Shown in pieces: positions 47,012-59,471 of a DNA stretch of 64,000 nucleotides. This DNA comes from Bacteroidota bacterium (GTDB taxonomy: Bacteria > Bacteroidota > Bacteroidia > UBA7662 > JAIXUI01). The position numbers were made by a program, and so were the translations under genes. The stretch is taken from assembly GCA_027484125.1 (NCBI GenBank), contig JAIXUI010000148.1:1-64000 (forward strand), written 5' to 3'. Under the pieces are notes generated by a model. It ran no database searches, had not been told where the DNA came from, and saw only the letters and a list, made by a program, of their open reading frames with translations. Numbering within the stretch: the stretch's first letter is position 1; each line of letters starts with the position of its first letter.

Positions 47012-47027
47012 AAGAATCCTGATTCTT
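47012..47027. promoter_or_regulatory. Palindrome AAGAATC-ct-GATTCTT upstream of the fabG -7 box
   Basis: Perfect 7-bp arms, 2-nt spacer, ends 4 nt before TACCTTCG. Confidence 0.5.
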
Positions 47028-47031
47028 ATAC

Positions 47032-47039
47032 TACCTTCG
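47032..47039 (+). promoter_or_regulatory. -7-like element TACCTTCG of fabG
   Basis: 7/8 match to TAnnTTTG. Confidence 0.5.
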
Positions 47040-47049
47040 CAGAAACGTT

Positions 47050-47799
47050 TTGATTGTGTTATTGAAAGATAAAGTTGCGCTCATAACAGGAGCAAGCAGA
47101 GGAATAGGATACGGCATAGCAAAAGAGTTTGCAGCCCAAGGTGCCCACATTGCTTTCACCTATTTGTCTTCAGAAGATAAGGCCAGAGCCCTGGAAAACG
47201 AACTTCAGGCCTCGGGAATTAAGGCAAAGGGATACCGCTCTGATGCGTCAGATTTTGCTCAGGCAGAAGCACTCATTAACCAAGTAGTAGCTGATTTTGG
47301 TCAGCTAGATGTTTTGGTAAACAATGCAGGTATTACCCGTGATACGTTAATCCTCAGAATGACCGAAACGCAATGGGACGAAGTGATGAACACCAACCTA
47401 AAGTCTGTTTTCAACCTTACGAAACACGCTGTAAGGGTGATGATGAAAGCAAGGAAAGGTTCAATCATTAACATGAGTTCTATTGTAGGGCGTCAAGGAA
47501 ATGCGGGTCAAGCCAATTATGCAGCCTCCAAAGCTGGGATTATCGGCTTCACTCAAAGCTTAGCTAAAGAGTTAGGTTCAAGAAACATAAGATGCAATGC
47601 AGTTGCTCCCGGCTTTATTGCTACCGAAATGACTGGTGCACTCGATGAGGCAGTTATTGCTGAGTGGAATAAAATGATTCCTCTCGGAAGACCCGGTTCT
47701 GCCAAAGATGTGGCCGATCTATGCGTATTCTTGGGGTCAGATAATTCTGCCTACATCACCGGCCAGGTGATCAATGTTTGTGGTGGATTACACATGTAA
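47050..47799 (+). CDS. fabG: 3-oxoacyl-[acyl-carrier-protein] reductase
   Basis: KDKVALITGASRGIGYGIAKEFA...LVNNAGITRDTLILRM...NYAASKAGIIGFTQSLAKEL; start codon uncertain (TTG 47050, GTG 47056 or TTG 47062). Confidence 0.95.
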   Translation: MIVLLKDKVALITGASRGIGYGIAKEFAAQGAHIAFTYLSSEDKARALENELQASGIKAKGYRSDASDFAQAEALINQVVADFGQLDVLVNNAGITRDTLILRMTETQWDEVMNTNLKSVFNLTKHAVRVMMKARKGSIINMSSIVGRQGNAGQANYAASKAGIIGFTQSLAKELGSRNIRCNAVAPGFIATEMTGALDEAVIAEWNKMIPLGRPGSAKDVADLCVFLGSDNSAYITGQVINVCGGLHM

Positions 47800-47823
47800 T
47801 TGTTGGGAGGCTGCCTTTAGACC

Positions 47824-49911
47824 ATGCGTCTGATTGCTACGCATCCATTTGTGATGATATTGGTGGCACTTTTAATAGGTGCCGCCTTTTCTTATTTACG
47901 ATATAGCCGTTTATTTAAGCAAACAGAATCCCGCAAGGTTGTTCTTTGGTTAGCCTTTTTTAGAGGCTTTGCGGTTTTTCTTATTGCTTTATTGTTGTTT
48001 AGTCCGTGGTTGGTGCGTCAAACCGAGCAAATTAAACCACCTATCGTGGTTTTGCTTCAGGATAACTCCAGTTCTCTGATTCAATCTTCAGATGGAGAAA
48101 AAATAAAAAAAGATTGGCCAGCCATTCGGGAAAAATTTGCAGCTGCTTTTGGTAATAATGCCAAGGTAGAAATGCTTGACTTCAGTGATAGACTTTATGA
48201 TTCTATATCTAATACTTACAGTGGAAAATCGACCGCTCTAGATCAACCGCTTGCAGATGTTTTTGAACGATATGCTGATGCCAATCTTGGTGCTGTAGTG
48301 TTGATGTCTGATGGCATCTACAACCGAGGAAGCCACCCCATGTTGGAAGCGTCGCGTTTAAGGGTGCCTATTTATGGACTCTTAGCAGGAGATACGGTTG
48401 CGATTAAAGATTTAGCTGTTGGGGCCATTAGAAGCAATGAAGTAGTGTTTGTGGGCAATCAATTCAATGTTGAATTTGGAATCAAAGAAGAAGGATTTGG
48501 CCAGGGGATAAACACCAATTACTTCCTAGAAGAAATCACTTCAAACGGAAGCAAGCGGCTCAAATCTGAGTCCATACTTGCCAAAGGTTATCGCAAGCTC
48601 AGCACTTTGCTTACAGCTGAATCTAAGGGCATCCATCACTACCGGATTGTGGTAGAAGGGGTGAAAGGTGAGCGTAACCTTAGCAACAACCAGCGTGACT
48701 TTTACGTAGAAGTAGTAGATACCAAAAGTCGAATTCTTATTTGGGCGCAAGCGCCACATCCAGATTTAGCGGCGATTAGGCAAGCTTTGGCCAATAATCC
48801 GCAATACGAGATAGAAACGGTCTTTTCTTTTGGTAATAGACCTGATTTTCAGCCTTATTCATTAATAATTACCCACAACATCCCAACCAGCCAGGAACAA
48901 CGGGCACTACTTAAACCATTACTGGATAGTGGTAAGTCTGTTTGGTTCTTGGGTTCGAAAATCAATTTCAGTCTATTGAATGGCCTTCAGCCTATTTTTA
49001 AGGCACTTCCAAACGGAGTTATCCCTCAGTATGTAAATGCTCGCCCGGCTAGCACATTTTATTCATTTGGCTTGCCGGCTTCTCTTTTGCCAATCCTTAA
49101 TGATTTACCCCCCTTAGAGTCACCTGATTTAGCATTTCCGGGAAATAATGCCTTAGATGTAGCACTGCTTCAACAAATCGGTCAAGTGGCGACTCCTTAT
49201 CCATTGTTGGCTTTTGGATCTTCTGCCTCATGTCGAATGGGATTTTTGATAGGAGAGGGCATTTGGCGCTGGAGAATGTCAGTTTTCGAAAGAAACAATA
49301 ACCATGAGGCATTTGATGAACTCATAAAGAAATCCGTTCAATACCTCTTAGTGAGAGAAGACAAGCGACCACTCCGAGTGTGGACGGATAAAAATCTTTA
49401 TGAAACCACTGAAGAGATTCAGTTTGCCGGACGTTTGCTGAATCAATCACTAGAGCCTGTCCTCAACGCGGAAATCAAACTCACAGTAACTTCCTCAGAT
49501 AAAGTTAAATATCAGTTTAAATTATTACCCGACCAGCAAGGTTATTCCTTGTCTATTGGATCTTTACCAAAAGGAAATTACCAATGGACAGCCTCTACTA
49601 CCTTAGGAAAAGAAGCCTTTAATTCTAGCGGAGCTTTTGAAGTCAAAGAAACCGACTGGGAAGGTCTTGAAATAACCGCCAGACACGATGTTTTGAAGCA
49701 ACTGGCCCAAGCCACTGGAGGAGTTACCACACCTTGGACAAAAGCTGAGGCTATGGCTGATTCAATTAAAAAATCTCCTTTGTTTAAGCCGGTGTATTTG
49801 ACCGAAACAGACTCAAGCCCGCTCGCGCAATGGTGGCCTTTGCTACTTTTAATTGGCATGTTGTTGAGCGTTGAATGGTTGGTTGCACGTTATTATGGTT
49901 TAGACCAATGA
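47824..49911 (+). CDS. Membrane protein with vWA-like domain (BatA-like architecture)
   Basis: Two N-terminal TM segments, [19 protein letters not shown] vWA-like stretch, C-terminal TM segment. Confidence 0.8.
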   Translation: MRLIATHPFVMILVALLIGAAFSYLRYSRLFKQTESRKVVLWLAFFRGFAVFLIALLLFSPWLVRQTEQIKPPIVVLLQDNSSSLIQSSDGEKIKKDWPAIREKFAAAFGNNAKVEMLDFSDRLYDSISNTYSGKSTALDQPLADVFERYADANLGAVVLMSDGIYNRGSHPMLEASRLRVPIYGLLAGDTVAIKDLAVGAIRSNEVVFVGNQFNVEFGIKEEGFGQGINTNYFLEEITSNGSKRLKSESILAKGYRKLSTLLTAESKGIHHYRIVVEGVKGERNLSNNQRDFYVEVVDTKSRILIWAQAPHPDLAAIRQALANNPQYEIETVFSFGNRPDFQPYSLIITHNIPTSQEQRALLKPLLDSGKSVWFLGSKINFSLLNGLQPIFKALPNGVIPQYVNARPASTFYSFGLPASLLPILNDLPPLESPDLAFPGNNALDVALLQQIGQVATPYPLLAFGSSASCRMGFLIGEGIWRWRMSVFERNNNHEAFDELIKKSVQYLLVREDKRPLRVWTDKNLYETTEEIQFAGRLLNQSLEPVLNAEIKLTVTSSDKVKYQFKLLPDQQGYSLSIGSLPKGNYQWTASTTLGKEAFNSSGAFEVKETDWEGLEITARHDVLKQLAQATGGVTTPWTKAEAMADSIKKSPLFKPVYLTETDSSPLAQWWPLLLLIGMLLSVEWLVARYYGLDQ

Positions 49912-49966
49912 AAGCGGACGCGAATCCCATGTTTTTATTAACTATTTTCGCAAATCTCTTACCCAC

Positions 49967-52912
<2,946 letters not shown>

Positions 52913-52913
52913 T

Positions 52914-52921
52914 TATATTTG
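52914..52921 (+). promoter_or_regulatory. -7 element TATATTTG upstream of queD-like gene
   Basis: Exact TAnnTTTG match, 15 nt upstream of ATG 52937. Confidence 0.5.
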
Positions 52922-52936
52922 CGGAAATTTTTCTGA

Positions 52937-53353
52937 ATGATTTACGTCACGCGAAAGGAGCACTTCAATGCCGCCCACAGGGTTTATAATCCCAATTGGT
53001 CAGAGGAAAAAAACTTAGAGGTGTTCGGTAAATGTGCGCACCAGCACTGGCATGGGCATAATTTTGAATTGCATGTGACGGTAAAAGGTACCGTGAATCC
53101 TGATACCGGATTCGTTATTGATCTCAAAAAGCTAAAAGACATTATCCGTGATTCTGTCATTGAAAAACTGGATCACCGCAACCTAAACCTTGATGTGGAT
53201 TTTCTCCAAGGAAAAATGGCCTCAACCGAGAACCTAGCCATCGGTATTTGGGACGAGCTTTTTCCTTTGCTAAAATCTCCCAATCATCAGCTTCATTCCA
53301 TCAGACTTTACGAAACCGACAATAACTACGTCGATTACTACGGAGGTAACTAA
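52937..53353 (+). CDS. queD: 6-pyruvoyl tetrahydropterin synthase / 6-carboxytetrahydropterin synthase family
   Basis: KEHFNAAHRVYNP...CAHQHWHGHNFELHVTVKG...LDHRNLN...STENLAIGIWD. Confidence 0.88.
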   Translation: MIYVTRKEHFNAAHRVYNPNWSEEKNLEVFGKCAHQHWHGHNFELHVTVKGTVNPDTGFVIDLKKLKDIIRDSVIEKLDHRNLNLDVDFLQGKMASTENLAIGIWDELFPLLKSPNHQLHSIRLYETDNNYVDYYGGN

Positions 53354-53356
53354 CTC

Positions 53357-54241
53357 ATGAAAGCATACGTTTTTCCCGGACAGGGAGCACAGTTTCCCGG
53401 AATGGGAAAAGACCTTTACGAGCAAGATGCTCAGGCCAAGGAGTTGTTTGAAAAAGCCAATGAAATCCTAGGCTTTAGAATCACCGACATCATGTTTGAG
53501 GGAACGGAGGAGCAACTGCGTCAAACCAATGTGACACAGCCTGCGGTTTTTCTTCACTCGGTTATTCTTGCATTAAGGCTTCCCGGATTCAAGCCAGACA
53601 TGGTTGCAGGTCACTCTTTAGGTGAATTTTCTGCATTAGTGGCTGCCGGTGCACTTAGCTTTGAGGAAGGGTTGAAATTAGTTGCTGCCCGTGCTGCAGC
53701 TATGCAAAAAGCCTGCGAATTACAACCTTCTACCATGGCTGCTGTACTTGGCTTGGCTGATGATGCAGTTGAGAAAGTTTGTACTGAAATTTCAGGTGTG
53801 GTTGTGCCAGCTAACTACAATTGTCCTGGTCAGCTAGTTATATCAGGTGAAATTCCTGCTGTGGAACAAGCTTGCAAGGAGATGCAAGCGGCTGGAGCCA
53901 TGAAAACCGTGATGTTGAGCGTTGGTGGGGCCTTTCATTCACCTTTGATGCAACCTGCCCAGGAAGTACTTGCTCAAGCCATAGCAAATGCTGAAATCAA
54001 GAAGCCTTCTTGTCCTGTTTATCAGAATGTGGTGGCTAGAGGGGTCTCCAATCCTGATGAAATTAGAGCTAATCTCAATGCACAATTAACAGGTGCAGTT
54101 CGTTGGACTCAAAGTGTGCAGGCTATGCTCGCCGATGGTGCAACTGAGTTTGTGGAAGTTGGTCCAGGAAAAGTGCTTCAGGGACTTGTGAAAAAGGTGA
54201 ATCGCCAAATACCGGTATCAAGCGCCCAGTTGGGAAGCTAA
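53357..54241 (+). CDS. fabD: [acyl-carrier-protein] S-malonyltransferase
   Basis: YVFPGQGAQFPGMGKDLYE...VAGHSLGEFSALVAAGALSFEEGLKLV...GGAFHSPLM. Confidence 0.97.
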   Translation: MKAYVFPGQGAQFPGMGKDLYEQDAQAKELFEKANEILGFRITDIMFEGTEEQLRQTNVTQPAVFLHSVILALRLPGFKPDMVAGHSLGEFSALVAAGALSFEEGLKLVAARAAAMQKACELQPSTMAAVLGLADDAVEKVCTEISGVVVPANYNCPGQLVISGEIPAVEQACKEMQAAGAMKTVMLSVGGAFHSPLMQPAQEVLAQAIANAEIKKPSCPVYQNVVARGVSNPDEIRANLNAQLTGAVRWTQSVQAMLADGATEFVEVGPGKVLQGLVKKVNRQIPVSSAQLGS

Positions 54242-54262
54242 GCTGATTTTTTTATCCGATAT

Positions 54263-55372
54263 TTGGATATGAAAAGATGGTATTGGATACTACTTGTTTG
54301 TTGCTTATTCAAAGAAAATCTTAGCGCACAAAGTAGCGTTCAAGAATTCATGAGTCTTGGCTTTCGGGATGCTACTTTGCTTGCTTCTGCCTATCTATCA
54401 CCGTTAACTAAGACCTATGGCTTAAGCGCCAATGCCAATTGGGTTCAGTCAGCGGAGCCTTTAAAGCCATTTCGAGTTAGCCTGATGGCTAGTTTCAATG
54501 GGTTAGAGGTAAAAGATGCCATGACGTTCTTCAATCCTTCTACGCTTGGATTGACGCAAGTAAGGTTTCAATCTCCTAATGCGCGTATTCCTACTGTATT
54601 TGGTACCGCTTTTCCTGAAGGTTTGCTAAGTGTTTATGGCAAAAGTCCTGTGAATGGTCAAGAGGAATTGTGGGTTGAATCGCCACCTCCGCCGGGAATT
54701 GCTTTTACTTTTTTTGCTACGCCTATGATCCAAGCTTCAGTTGGGGTTGGTGGTGGAACCGAAGTGATGTTCCGTTATTTCCCTAAAAACAAGTTTGTAT
54801 TGTTTGACAATATGGAAGGCGCAGTGGATTTATGGGGAGGCGGCATTAAGCATAGCATCAGTCAGTACTTTTTTAACCTAAGAGATCCAAAAAGGCTGTT
54901 TGATTGGTCGGTATTTACTTCTCTTAGTAGGCTTAATTCTTCCATTGGCTTATACTTCAATCCAGATTTTTCTAATCTGGACGTAGTCTATAAAGGTCCG
55001 CCAACACCTGTAAAAAATCAGTCTGTAGGAATTACCTCTACCAATTGGCAAATTGGCACTAACGTGTCTAAAGAGCTCGGTGTTTTCACTTTTTATGGGG
55101 CTGTGAACTATCAATTTAGTTCCACCAATGTGTCACTTGAAGGTCCATTTCCTTATATTGAAGGTTACGAAACCACACAAGGTCCCAATTTTGGAAAGGT
55201 TGTAGTGAATGTAAAGGATAATCCCATTGCGTTTGCGAATACTTACACAGGTCTAGGTTATCAATTAGGGTTGAGGTTTAGGTTTTTATACATCTTGTCG
55301 CTTTATGGCGAGTATGCCTACGCACAATCACTCAATACCGTGAATGCAGGACTGGGTATTTTAATCGACTAA
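54263..55372 (+). CDS. DUF6588-like outer membrane beta-barrel protein
   Basis: Signal peptide; repeated amphipathic beta strands; resembles DUF6588 family. Confidence 0.65.
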   Translation: MDMKRWYWILLVCCLFKENLSAQSSVQEFMSLGFRDATLLASAYLSPLTKTYGLSANANWVQSAEPLKPFRVSLMASFNGLEVKDAMTFFNPSTLGLTQVRFQSPNARIPTVFGTAFPEGLLSVYGKSPVNGQEELWVESPPPPGIAFTFFATPMIQASVGVGGGTEVMFRYFPKNKFVLFDNMEGAVDLWGGGIKHSISQYFFNLRDPKRLFDWSVFTSLSRLNSSIGLYFNPDFSNLDVVYKGPPTPVKNQSVGITSTNWQIGTNVSKELGVFTFYGAVNYQFSSTNVSLEGPFPYIEGYETTQGPNFGKVVVNVKDNPIAFANTYTGLGYQLGLRFRFLYILSLYGEYAYAQSLNTVNAGLGILID

Positions 55373-55374
55373 TC

Positions 55375-56394
55375 ATGATTCTACATAATAGAGTTAATCG
55401 GAATGAACTTCGTGAAAGGTTAATGAAAGAGCCATTTCACCGGGTTACGTTGTCATTTTACCGTTATTTTACTATTGAAAATCCTGAGGAATATCGGGAT
55501 CAACTGTATGTAATGTGGGTAAAATGGTCTTGTTTCGGGCGGATTTATGTGGCAAGAGAAGGAATCAATGCTCAAATGAGCATTCCTGAGCATCATTTTG
55601 ACGCATTTAAAGAAGGATTGCAATCATTTTCCGGTCTTCAGGATATGCCACTTAAAATCGCTGTTGAAGACGATGGAAAATCATTCTTCAAACTTGACGT
55701 AAAAGTGCGGTCTAAAATTGTCGCTGATGGTCTTAATGATGATGCTTTTGATACAAGCAACGTGGGTAATCATTTAACAGCTGAAGCTTTTAATGCAGCT
55801 TTAGATTTGCCGGAAACTGTTGTGGTGGACATGCGAAATGCTTATGAAAGCGAAGTTGGTCACTTTGAAAAGGCCATTTGTCCTCCAGTAGATACCTTCA
55901 GAGAAGAGCTTCCTTGGGTGGCTTCTGAATTGGCGGATAAAAAGGATAAGAAAATTCTTCTTTATTGTACGGGTGGAATTCGTTGTGAAAAAGCGAGTGC
56001 TTACCTCAAACATTTAGGTTTTCAGGATGTCAATCAATTGCATGGTGGAATCATTGATTATGCGCGTCAAATCAAAGAAAAGGGTCTGCCCAATCGATTT
56101 AAAGGAAAGAATTTTGTCTTTGATGAAAGATTAGGGGAACGAATTTCCGATGAAGTTATCAGCCAATGTCATCAGTGTGGCGAGAAGAGCGACCGCCAAC
56201 TTAATTGCGCCAATGCACTTTGTCACACCTTATTCATTCAATGTGAAAAATGTGCTGCTCAATATGAATCTTGCTGTAGCAGCGATTGCCAGCACGAACT
56301 GCATCTTAATGAAGATGAAAAGCACGAGTTGCTTAAGCTAAGAGGCATGAAACCTTTTAGAAGAACCAGACATTTTAAACCACTCAATAGCTAA
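55375..56394 (+). CDS. trhO: Rhodanese-domain tRNA uridine hydroxylase TrhO/YceA family
   Basis: [17 protein letters not shown]...[21 protein letters not shown]...[36 protein letters not shown]. Confidence 0.93.
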   Translation: MILHNRVNRNELRERLMKEPFHRVTLSFYRYFTIENPEEYRDQLYVMWVKWSCFGRIYVAREGINAQMSIPEHHFDAFKEGLQSFSGLQDMPLKIAVEDDGKSFFKLDVKVRSKIVADGLNDDAFDTSNVGNHLTAEAFNAALDLPETVVVDMRNAYESEVGHFEKAICPPVDTFREELPWVASELADKKDKKILLYCTGGIRCEKASAYLKHLGFQDVNQLHGGIIDYARQIKEKGLPNRFKGKNFVFDERLGERISDEVISQCHQCGEKSDRQLNCANALCHTLFIQCEKCAAQYESCCSSDCQHELHLNEDEKHELLKLRGMKPFRRTRHFKPLNS

Positions 56395-56409
56395 ACCCCA
56401 CAGCACTAT

Positions 56410-56455
56410 CCAACAATAAAAAAAGCCCCGATTTCGGGGCTTTTTTTATTGTTGG
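56410..56455. terminator. Bidirectional intrinsic terminator, perfect 22-bp arms with 2-nt loop
   Basis: CCAACAATAAAAAAAGCCCCGA-tt-TCGGGGCTTTTTTTATTGTTGG between convergent trhO and the M43 protease gene; GC core flanked by A7/T7. Confidence 0.95.
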
Positions 56456-56469
56456 AGCATTTGAACTTC

Positions 56470-57999
56470 TTATCGAACGACTACTCTTTGGGTCATGGTT
56501 CCTGCCTCAGTTTGAACTCTAACGAGGTAAAGTCCTTGAGACATTCCGAACATTCCCATGGTAAATTCTGTTTGATTTTGGCCTTCAAAGGCTTCTGTAC
56601 GAATAAGTCTTCCGTTCATATCAATCACTTGAGCTTGGAAGTAACCAGACATGGGGTTTTTAAACTGAATTTTGGTTGATTCTCCGTTTTGAACAACATT
56701 GGGGTAAATTCCCATTTCACTATCTAAGTTCTGTGTTCCTACAAATCCAGCCCTGAAACGGGTAGCTGGAGAGAAAGGTGTACATAGAACTGCATGATTG
56801 TAAGGTTTTACCGACCAGGAGTAGTTTACATTCGGTATAAATTTAGTAGCACCAGTAACAAAATACCTGAATGAAGTGTCGCCAGTTACAATAGTTTCAA
56901 AATCAATCGTATTGAAAGTAGGAGATCTGGAAATGCGCACTGCATAAGCAGTTGCACCGTTAATCTTGTTCCAACGAAGTGTAAAATCTTGTGGATTCAC
57001 AAGTTGGGTGTTATTAGCAGGCTCAACGTTGGAGGTAGTAGTCAGAATAGTATCGAAAGGTTCCATAGGGGGAGACTTTAGATAAGCTCTGCTCGTATTC
57101 CCAGTAGTTCGCATCAGCGCGATTTGCTGTGGGGAGAACCTTGATTGACACGCATCATCTGCATAACCCATATAAAGGGTAGCGTCAGGCCTAATGGTGT
57201 CGTTATTCAAGTCTGTTTGTACCGGCTGAGCTACATTACAATTCCAACGGTCGCCAATCCAGTCAGTTGGAGTGTCGCAAAGCTGATCACCGGCAGTGTT
57301 GCAGTTGGCATTTAATCTGGGTGAGATTTCATTGAAATTGCGGGTCACACGTTCGAAGGAAGGAGAAAATTTATTGAGAGAAGAAGTGCCTTGGAAAGGG
57401 TGCATTAATTGGAAATAATGTCCCATTTCATGAGCAAAGGTGGTGTTTCCATTGCTGGAACAGTTTCCGTTGGTTCCCATGAATAAGCCACCTTGTCGGA
57501 AAGTAGTACCGGGACCTGTCCCTGGGAAATAAGCGTAACCACAAAGAGGAGGATTGAGCTGAGAAAGGTCGGTGAAATACACGTTAATAACTCGGTTAAC
57601 ATTATGTTGGAGCATAATCTGATCTCCTACTGTTTTACTTGGGAGAGTTGCCCAAGCGTTGTTGGAAATATAATTGATATCACCTCTTAAAAAGAACCTG
57701 AATCGAACCGGTGCATAACGATCATTGAGCTCGCAAATGGTAGAAATAAGCGTTCCCTGGCTGATTCTTATGGTCTGATTGAGGTCAGTAATCACGTGAA
57801 GTTGGATAGGGAAATTCATGAAGGTGTCGAGCTGTGTGCTTCCTGGACGTTGCTGAACAGAAAGGAAAGCAGCATAATCTTGCATGATTTGCGCATTGGT
57901 TTCAGTTCCGCACCAATGTTGCCCGCGTGTTTGTCCGGTTTGTGCCATCGCGGCAGTACTCCAGAGCAATAAGGCAAAGAGTAGAATTTTTCGCGTCAT
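56470..57999 (-). CDS. Secreted M43-like (pappalysin/cytophagalysin) zinc metalloprotease with T9SS type A C-terminal sorting domain
   Basis: TFAHEMGHYFQLMHPF, YMGYADDACQSRFSPQQIALM Met-turn region; C-term MGIYPNVVQNGESTKIQF...GLYLVRVQTEAGTMTQRVVVR. Confidence 0.9.
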   Translation of the reverse strand: MTRKILLFALLLWSTAAMAQTGQTRGQHWCGTETNAQIMQDYAAFLSVQQRPGSTQLDTFMNFPIQLHVITDLNQTIRISQGTLISTICELNDRYAPVRFRFFLRGDINYISNNAWATLPSKTVGDQIMLQHNVNRVINVYFTDLSQLNPPLCGYAYFPGTGPGTTFRQGGLFMGTNGNCSSNGNTTFAHEMGHYFQLMHPFQGTSSLNKFSPSFERVTRNFNEISPRLNANCNTAGDQLCDTPTDWIGDRWNCNVAQPVQTDLNNDTIRPDATLYMGYADDACQSRFSPQQIALMRTTGNTSRAYLKSPPMEPFDTILTTTSNVEPANNTQLVNPQDFTLRWNKINGATAYAVRISRSPTFNTIDFETIVTGDTSFRYFVTGATKFIPNVNYSWSVKPYNHAVLCTPFSPATRFRAGFVGTQNLDSEMGIYPNVVQNGESTKIQFKNPMSGYFQAQVIDMNGRLIRTEAFEGQNQTEFTMGMFGMSQGLYLVRVQTEAGTMTQRVVVR

Positions 58000-58054
58000 G
58001 GGTAGTTTTTTATGATCCTGTCTCTCAAATATCTGCCATTTAAGGTGCTTCTCC

Positions 58055-58062
58055 TAACTTTG
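58055..58062 (+). promoter_or_regulatory. -7 element TAACTTTG of mdh
   Basis: Exact TAnnTTTG match, 35 nt upstream of ATG 58098. Confidence 0.55.
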
Positions 58063-58097
58063 CACATCATTTTAACAAACTCAAATTTCAACAGGCA

Positions 58098-59039
58098 ATG
58101 AAAATCACCGTAGTAGGTGCAGGTAATGTGGGAGCAACCTGCGCTAATGTAATCGCTCACCGCGAGTTAGCCAATGAAGTCGTATTGGTGGACATCAAAG
58201 AAGGTACTGCCGAAGGCAAGTCACTTGACATGTGGCAAACTGCCCCTATCAACCTCTATGATACTCGTATGACTGGGTCAACCAATGATTATGCAAAAAC
58301 TGCAGGATCTGATGTGGTGGTGATTACTTCCGGTCTGCCACGCAAACCTGGTATGTCACGTGATGACCTCATTTCTACCAATGCGGCTATCGTGAAAACA
58401 GTCACAGAAAATGCCATTAAGTATTCCCCTGACGCCATTTTCATTGTGGTTTCTAACCCACTTGATGTTATGACTTATTGCGCTTATCTGACCGCCAAGG
58501 TGGATAGTCGTAAAGTGTTTGGGATGGCAGGTATTCTCGACACTGCCCGCTATCGCGCATTTTTAGCAGAAGCTTTGGATGTGTCTCCAAAAGATATCCA
58601 AGCCATGTTGTTAGGTGGTCATGGCGATACCATGGTACCACTTCCTCGTTACACCACGGTTTCAGGAATTCCTGTAACTGAGTTAATCAGTGACGAAAAA
58701 TTAGAGGCTATCGTGCAGCGCACGAAAGTGGGCGGTGGTGAATTGGTGAATCTGATGGGCACTTCTGCTTGGTATGCACCAGGTGCTGCCGCAGCTCAAA
58801 TGGTTGAATCAATTGTTCGTGACCAAAAACGTATTTTCCCTGTTTGTGCTTGGTTAAATGGCGAATATGGCTTGAAAGATATTTACCTCGGTGTTCCTGT
58901 TAAACTTGGAAAAAATGGAATCGAGGAAATTATTGAACTCCAATTGAATGACGCGGAAATGCAACTCCTGAAGGATTCGGCTAAAGCCGTGAAGGAAGTC
59001 ATGGATGTGCTCGATAGAATGAATAATCAAAATAGCTAA
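58098..59039 (+). CDS. mdh: Malate dehydrogenase (LDH-like type)
   Basis: MKITVVGAGNVGATCANVIA...VITSGLPRKPGMSRDDLISTNAAIV...GHGDTMVPLPRYTTV. Confidence 0.96.
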   Translation: MKITVVGAGNVGATCANVIAHRELANEVVLVDIKEGTAEGKSLDMWQTAPINLYDTRMTGSTNDYAKTAGSDVVVITSGLPRKPGMSRDDLISTNAAIVKTVTENAIKYSPDAIFIVVSNPLDVMTYCAYLTAKVDSRKVFGMAGILDTARYRAFLAEALDVSPKDIQAMLLGGHGDTMVPLPRYTTVSGIPVTELISDEKLEAIVQRTKVGGGELVNLMGTSAWYAPGAAAAQMVESIVRDQKRIFPVCAWLNGEYGLKDIYLGVPVKLGKNGIEEIIELQLNDAEMQLLKDSAKAVKEVMDVLDRMNNQNS

Positions 59040-59042
59040 TTA

Positions 59043-59471
59043 GTGCTGATTGCTCCGCTTCAAAGGGTCTCCATTCCGGCTAATGGTTTCCATTGGCTGA
59101 TTGAAGTTCAAATTGAGGCGGTCAGTTTCTTTTTGGTGGTTGATACTGGTGCGTCTCGAACTACTTTCGATTTGAATGCAATTCGAAATTATTTTCCTCA
59201 CAGAAACGTACAAGCTACCGATGAAAAATCTGCCTCAGTGGGCGCTGTTGATCTCGACAGCGCCCTTTGTGTTTTTCCTGAACTCAATTTCGGAAGTCAG
59301 GTCTTTTGCGATGCTATCATTGCCCTCCTCGATTTAACCCACGTCAGACAGGCTTATGAACAACTTGGTTTGCCGGAAGTGTTAGGTGTCTTAGGTGCTG
59401 ATTTATTGGTAAAGGGAAATGCCTCCGTTGACTGTTCGAAAAACCTAATTAAATGGAGAAAAAGGAAGTAA
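59043..59471 (+). CDS. Retropepsin-like aspartic protease
   Basis: FFLVVDTGASRTTFD (DTGA) and GVLGADLLVKGNASVDCSKNLIKW; GTG start. Confidence 0.8.
   Translation: MLIAPLQRVSIPANGFHWLIEVQIEAVSFFLVVDTGASRTTFDLNAIRNYFPHRNVQATDEKSASVGAVDLDSALCVFPELNFGSQVFCDAIIALLDLTHVRQAYEQLGLPEVLGVLGADLLVKGNASVDCSKNLIKWRKRK

Noticed and set aside
46878-47072. 64-aa plus-strand ORF in the gap before fabG
   Set aside because: Runs through the candidate promoter and into fabG; composition looks like untranslated AT-rich DNA rather than protein. A regulatory gap is the better explanation.
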